NCBI GenBank assembly: GCA_010015655.1 | Contig: ML976694.1 | Location: 373,290-437,289 of the forward strand | Source: Bimuria novae-zelandiae CBS 107.79 | Lineage: Eukaryota; Ascomycota; Dothideomycetes; Pleosporales; Didymosphaeriaceae | Length of the DNA stretch: 64,000 nt | Direction: 5' to 3' | In this document: one piece after another, positions 58,166 to 64,000 of the stretch | How positions within the stretch are numbered: the first letter of the stretch is position 1 | How the letters are laid out: each line of letters starts with the position of its first letter | The notes under the pieces: model-generated | What the model was told of the DNA's origin: nothing | The model's database searches: none | Seen by the model: only the letters and a program-made list of their open reading frames with translations | Program-made: the position numbers and the translations under genes

Positions 58166-59808
58166 TACCGTGCCGAGACAGTCAGTGCGCAGAGACAAGC
58201 AATGCGCACCCCACAACAATCTATCCCCAACTTTGACGCGCCGCATCTCCAACAATATGGACCCGATTGAGGCCGCGGTTGCAGCGATCGAATCGCTAGA
58301 ACCAGGAGAATCTTTTACATATACAGAAATCGCAAAAAGATTTGGTGTGGTTCGCTCTACGTGAACGCGCAGGCACCAACGCGTTATAAAAGGATACTAA
58401 CTTACTAACTAAGATTACTAAAACCTTAATAACTAATAAGAGAAGGGGCTTTTATAGTATATATAGTATCTTACTAGAAGAGGGCTACCTCTTACGCGGA
58501 GAATAATATAGAACTTTATATTAAAAATTGCTAAAAAGGATATCTTTATATAATAGGTTAATTGCTTTATTAGGCGCTACTATAACTTCTTAATCTTATA
58601 ATAGATAACTAGGCTAGATAGCAATTGCTATAACGCTAATTTAGGGGTAAAATATAAGCTCTATTTTAAGCTTCTGCATAAAAAGATAGCGTAGTATGGC
58701 GTAGAGCCTTAGCATATCTATAATATGGACGAGAAAGGCTTCCTACTTGGCATCACGGGCAGGTCAAAAAGGATCTTTAATAGGCCTCTGTATGAGAGTC
58801 GCCAAGTCAGGCAATCTATCTAGGATGGCAACTATGAGTGGATCTCGCTCATCGCATGCGTATGCGCTAACAGATTTACTATTACTCTATCGCTAATCTA
58901 TTAATCTGACGCTAAGACTCTATAATTAAGCTAGGTTAAAGAAATTAACGCTAACTTTTATAAAGTCTTTATTAGCTTATTAACCTCTAGATAGTTAAAC
59001 AACGAGATAGGGCTTTAATAGCTTAAATAGGTGTTTAATTATTATATAAAGGAGAAAACTAAAAAAGCTTAACGCGCATATTAACTTCTAATACTAAATA
59101 AGTATAAATTTTACGTTATAATAAATTTTATTAACTATTATAATAGTAATAAGATCCTCCTAGTAATATTTCCCCTTATTTAACTTATACGCTGTAGCCT
59201 TTAGACATTTATATATTTAAGTCCCTCTTTACTACCTATAGTAACGAGCTCTCCGCACATCTCTATAAAAGTTAAGGCCTATTAATAATTACTAAAAGAG
59301 ACTTCTTTATAATATTTTAGAGGGCATAAACAACGTTAATTACGCTATAATTAGTTATTAGAGCTTTTAAGTATATAGGTATCTCGCTACTAGATCCTAC
59401 GCCTATCCTCTGTTAATTTAATAAAGATTACTCTCTAGAATAGAGATTACGCGAGAGCTCTACGTTAGTACTTAGCGCGTTAAATTAGCGTAAAATAGAG
59501 TAACTTCTACGCTTTATAGTTAAAGATATCTTAATAGAGGAGACGCGCAAGCTTAGCTAGATAATATACTTAATTTTTATAGAAAAGTAGCTCTTAGAGT
59601 ATAAGAATTAGGGCCTACGAGACGCTTTTATTAACTAGAGACGGCGTTAGATAAAGGGCAAGACTCTACCTATTAAGTAGCAAGATAGGGGGTATAAAGG
59701 AGCTATTTTTTAGTTTCCTGCCTACGTATAGAGGGCGCGCGACTTGCTTAATTAATAAGAAGCTAAAAAATAATAATTATAACTCTAAAAAGAAGAGTAG
59801 AGAAAGAT
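58165..59808 (+). mobile_element. RIP-decayed second Fot1/Pot-type transposon, interrupted
   Basis: Its left terminal repeat (CTACCGTGCCGAGACAGTC) begins where the first element ends. The transposase start at 58257 (MDPIEAAVAAIESLEPGE) is clear and unmutated to about 58360. Beyond about 58380 the DNA becomes TA-rich with dense stops. A cleaner patch at about 58700-58880 still shows YNMDEKGFLLGITGRSKRIF. The trace continues to roughly residue 520 of the transposase, then stops at 59808 where a Copia LTR begins, so the rest lies beyond that insertion. It differs from the intact neighbour at several N-terminal residues and so is a sister copy, not a direct duplicate. Confidence 0.85.
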
Positions 59809-60031
59809 TGTCCGATTACATGGTCCCTTTGTTTTGGCAAGGTGGCTGGCGCACCTGTACCCTTACCGGAAACGCATTCTGCCCTTGCCTAAAGCGGCTT
59901 CCACCCTTGCATTCTATAACAAAGCAAGGGATATAGAGGCGTCTTACCTCTTAAATACTTAGATAAGAGAGAATAACCTTAGATTAATTAATAATTATTC
60001 TGTTTTATTAAGATTACCTTTTAATTTAATA
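59809..60031 (+). repeat. 5' LTR of the rightmost Copia element
   Basis: Begins TGTCCGATTACATGG and ends TTTAATA (TAACA decayed). The first 125 bases are GC-normal and unmutated; the last 100 are TA-rich. The U3-like part differs strongly from the LTRs at 3576 and 8676, although the leader after it is identical. Confidence 0.8.
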
Positions 60032-60044
60032 ATTAAGAGTCTCA
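60032..60044 (+). other. Primer-binding site, tRNA-Lys-CUU anticodon-arm type
   Basis: ATTAAGAGTCTCA directly after the LTR is identical to the minus-strand site at 8663-8675. It is complementary to the expected anticodon arm of tRNA-Lys(CUU). It stays unmutated in both copies despite RIP around it. Confidence 0.5.
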
Positions 60045-63000
60045 CTGCCTTAACCGATACTACCTTAATTAAGCCAATTATAATGGCCCTATTAACTCTC
60101 AGAGATCCTACAGTGATCCTGACTAACTACACGAACTATACGCCATAGCTGAATCAACTTAAAATAAGATGCTAATTCCTAAAGGTCTGGAACATCATTA
60201 ACCCAGCGCTGACAGACGAACTAAAGCAGAAACCTGCGATACTGGTACCTCCGTTAATAGGTAACTACTAGCTAAACGCTATCTACGTAACTGCGAACCT
60301 AAATAGCGCACTAATATTACTATTATATCTATTACTAGCGGGTGCGAAAGCATATAAGGACAATACTAACTACTATAAAGGATAGCTCGAGACCTACAAG
60401 ATTATAGATTAAGCCTACTAAGAAGAAAAGGTAGACCTGAATAAGGTGGTTACCTTTCTCTAATTAACGATCTCTGTATACCTACAGAACAATTACTGCA
60501 TCCCTAGAGCAATAATAAAGCAATAGATTAATAACCTTACGATTATAGTTAGGGTTAACTATTAAGACGAACATCGACGAGCAAGGGCATAATACTAAGA
60601 AGCCCTTAAGCTAATAAGAATAGCTAGATTATAGGCTACATAGCTATCTAAGTATAATTATATAGCTATAGAAGCAGAGACTAATCGCGTCGTAGAGCTT
60701 TAAAGGCTAGACTTAGTTAAAGAAAACTTTATAAAGGCAGTTATCTAAGTTATATCTATATAGGTAACGACCTTCTAGCAACATGGAAGCAAGGATATAG
60801 CTATCTTATAGAAGTACATAATAAAACTCTTCTAAGACTATATAATCCTGTAGCACCTAATTAAGGATAAACAAAAGGGCGCTTTTACTATTGTAGGTTT
60901 ATCTCTCGCTAACGGTGGTAAATCTATCTAGGCTACAGACAAGGACGCCTCTCTTGTGGATAAAGTAGCATTATTTAAAAGTTAAGGAAGACATTAGAAT
61001 TATAAATAACAAAATAATAGTTAACGTACTAGAGCTAAGCGGTCCGCGATTATAGACGATAAGCTAGTAGTAGCTAGTAGCCTTAAGTGCCCTACTTATA
61101 AACAACGCTACGCATTATAAGACTGCTTCTACGCTTTCCTAGACAAGTAGCTAGAATAGTTTAGGCTAAAACCTGGAATGGCTGCTCTAATAAGATATAG
61201 GCTAGAAAATGACTTAGAGCTTTAAAAGAGCCTAAGGGCAGTTAAAAGATCTAGATTACAGGATTTTAGGGTTAAATTACAGGACCCTAGATTAAAACAA
61301 TCACACACTCCTACTCTAACTCGAATTACTAAGGCTAATAATAAGTGACTAGATAGACGCCAGATTATTAAAATCCTAGCGAGCTTTAATGCCGCATCCT
61401 TCCACACCGACCCAAACATGTATCTATTGCGATACTTAGCCATACTTAATTTAGGCACTACTTGCTATATTTTTAACGATATCGATCGCTTCGTCTCTCT
61501 TAGGCCACCGTTACCAGGAGATTTTATATGGGCGGGCAACGCATAAGTATGGATAAAAGGATATAGGAGCGTCTATCTTAGACTATAAAGCAGAAGAGGT
61601 AACTAAATAATTAGGCTAGATAATGTTGCCTATTACTTAGATCTACTCTGCAATTTAGTGTTGTTCTAATTACTCCAAAGGCAAGGCCTTTGGTGGGACA
61701 TACGAAAAAATCTAATAACTCTAAAGAAAAGAGATAATACTATACTGGCAGAACTTTAAGAGCTGCATAGATAGTAGGTGTTAGAACATAGAATAAGGCT
61801 AGTAGGTAGTACTTATACTGAAGCTGCGCATGCTACCCACAAGACTAACACACGCACTAAATAAAGACCGTAAAAGGTAGACGCATTAACCTAGCACTAA
61901 TAATTAAGCTATTTAGGCCCTTAAGCTCTTGAACACCTCGTGTAGTAATCTAAGGGGGTGAGGATTAAAGGCCTCCCTACTATTAAGTGTAACGCCTGTG
62001 GTAAAGTAAAACTAAAATAGCAAATACGCTGGCAAGCTAGGGAGCTAACTAAAGGCTCTAGTAAACAAATCGCAATTAATTTTCACGACTACAAAGCAGA
62101 TAGCTTAATAAGAGAAAAGAGCTAAATGCTAATTACTAATTAATTCTCTAGCTTTGTATAGGACTTCTACTTTAAGGATAACTAATTAGCACGCTTAATT
62201 ATTAAACTACTAAGCACTTTCGTACGATTTGTAAAAGTACAATTTAACGTCACGGTAAAGGTTATTAAATCTAACAACAAGATCTTCTCTATTAAGGCAG
62301 ATATTAAGAAGTAGTGCTTAATACAAGGTATTAAGATTAAGCCTTTAGCACCTAATACCTAAATATAAAATAGAGGAGCTAAACGCTTAGGGGGTGTAAT
62401 TAAGGAGAAAGCTCGTGTAATGCGTCTTAATTTGAATTTACCCTGGTAAATGTGGCCTAAAATTATTTAAGCAGCCGTATACCTCTATAACTAAACGCTA
62501 AACTACGCTAATTAATAGCAATTACTATACGAAGTGCTCTTTACGATAGTAGCTTTTTAAAATAGTGTTATTACTTAACTAAAGAAGCCTAATTAAGCTT
62601 ACTTAAAGGCGTATAGCTGCAAAGCGTTCGCAATAATAGACGATACAAAATATGGTAAAAGCAAACTACAAAGGCTAGATCCAAAAGCCTAGATCGGATA
62701 CCTCGTTAGTTACTAATTAACTAATATATAGAGGATCTGGATTCCATCCCTCGCGAAGGCAATAAGCACTCGCGACGTTATCTTTAATAAAGATATAGTG
62801 TTCTTAGGCAAAACAAAAGACCTAATAGATAACCTTATGCATAATACACTAGAAGAGATAGTAGCCTAGGTACGATTAATAAAGCTACCTCCCTTACCTT
62901 AACAGGATTAAGTCACGGAGTCCTTCTATGAAGATGAGACAATTACTAAGACGCTAGAGGGAGAGGTTAAAGGAGCCCTAGAGTATAGGCAAGGCTAGAA

Positions 63001-64000
63001 GGCTAACTATAATTACCTAATGCCTCTATTAATACTGCTACTAGTCACACTCCTTGCATAATTAATAGCAGGAGATAATTAGCTCCTATCCCTAGTAGTG
63101 CAAACAGGGCAATTACGAACAAGCCCGTGGGCCGCAGCCTTTATGGCAGGCACTAAAGCCAGCAGTAGCGGCAAATACAACGGCAAGGCTCTTAATAAGG
63201 CGCAACTTTAACGAATAATTATAATAGGCAAGAAGCCGCATCGGAGCGTAATTCTAGAGCCACCTACATGCCGAGGAAAGCTCGAGGATCACCCTCTCTA
63301 CGATATGTGGAAGGAGGCCGAGTAATCCCATTTACAGAGCCACAAGGAAATAAAGTCCTGGAGTGAAGTTACTGCCGCTCTAGTAAAAGCAGCAGGTTAT
63401 TAAATCCTTGATTATATGTGGGTGTATACCTACAAGTTTGATAAGCACTATCGATTACAGAAGTGCAAGGCGAGGTTGGTGGTGCGAGGCAATTAACAGC
63501 GGCACCTTACCTTACAAGATACCTACGCAGCAACGCTGGCAGGCTAATTATTTTATATGCTTATGGTAATTGTAGCTTGGTTCGATCTAGAGCTTATCTA
63601 ACACGACGTTACTAATGCTTTTGTCTACGCAAAGCTGGACAGAGAAATCTACATGAGGATGCCCCGCGGTTACTCGCGAGCAGGCACAGTCCTCTAACTA
63701 TACAAAGCACTCTACGGACTGCGCATATCTCCACTACTCTGGCAGAAAGAGTTTACATTAACGCTCTGTAATATAGGTTTCTAAAAAGTGCCCCACGAGC
63801 CATGCTATCTTATTAAGGATAGTATTATTATCTTCTTTTATGTGGATAACCTTATTGTTGCGTACGACAAGTTATAAAAGTAAGCCACTAAAGTTGCTCT
63901 AGCAAAGATGAGTACTAAATTCACACTTACTAGTGGTAATGAACTACAGTGGTTTCTAGGGGTCGAAATTATTAGAGACCGCCCAAACAGAAAGATCTAG

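Larger units (their letters stand above)
59809..64000 (+). mobile_element. Copia LTR retrotransposon (family C relative), RIP-decayed, runs off window
   Basis: A 223-bp LTR (59809-60031) is followed by the same 23-base leader as the minus-strand element at 3576-8900. Plus-strand traces run in Copia order: gag start 60095 (TLRDPTVILTNYTNY), remnant zinc knuckle at about 61084-61135, protease-like region about 61455-61620, pre-integrase HxxxH/CxxC remnants about 61890-62095, integrase C-terminus about 62600-62800, then RT about 63400-64000 with KALYGLR, YVDN (decayed YVDD) and LQWFLGVEI. Stops are frequent, but RT is better preserved than gag. It inserted into the decayed Fot1/Pot copy. The 3' part is outside the window. 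Confidence 0.88.

Noticed and set aside
61222..61458. 78-aa minus-strand ORF
   Set aside because: It is antisense to the Copia gag/protease region and is created by RIP-skewed composition.
1..64000. CRISPR arrays, bacterial operons, prophage or plasmid features
   Set aside because: Spliceosomal introns, eukaryotic gene families and RIP show fungal nuclear DNA; no spaced direct-repeat array is present.

Overview
The window comes from a filamentous ascomycete (Pezizomycotina). A Dothideomycete is my best guess, but the sequence does not prove it. The support is short GT-AG introns of about 50-60 nt in compact genes, a secreted GH3 beta-glucosidase, a Zn2Cys6 regulator, a Fot1/Pot-type transposon, and long TpA-rich tracts full of C-to-T and G-to-A transition decay typical of repeat-induced point mutation (RIP).

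Layout: 1-20,349 is a transposon graveyard. It holds a Copia fragment, a Tad-like LINE fragment, a Gypsy integrase/chromodomain fragment, a full-length Copia relic (3,576-8,900), and a Copia relic (10,024-20,349) with a second Copia nested inside it (13,382-18,640). 20,924-33,629 is ordinary gene space: two genes each carrying one frameshift, an unrecognised 218-aa protein, the complex I subunit NDUFS5, an FHA-forkhead transcription factor, and a five-exon GH3 beta-glucosidase with a cluster of CreA-type motifs upstream. 34,832-40,838 is a second transposon island: a non-autonomous hAT-like element with a perfect 8-bp target duplication, then a Copia relic with 144-bp LTRs and a 5-bp duplication. 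41,112-55,125 is gene space again: a Zn2Cys6 factor, a nearly gene-free 3.9 kb, a conserved disordered protein, PRP45/SNW1 and TAF11. 56,031-64,000 holds a well-preserved Fot1/Pot transposon abutting a RIP-decayed relative head to head. That relative is interrupted by a fifth Copia element running off the window end.

The cellular genes do not form a pathway cluster. They are housekeeping (splicing, TFIID, complex I), regulatory (forkhead, Zn2Cys6) and nutritional (beta-glucosidase). The biological interest lies in the mobile elements: TSD-resolved nesting, RIP that ends abruptly at element edges and spares short LTRs, an un-RIPed transposon touching a RIPed one, and Copia primer-binding sites that match tRNA anticodon arms (initiator Met in two elements, apparently Lys-CUU in another family) instead of tRNA 3' ends. 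I found no unmistakable new biological system. Multi-exon models were built by eye from splice signals and reading-frame continuity.
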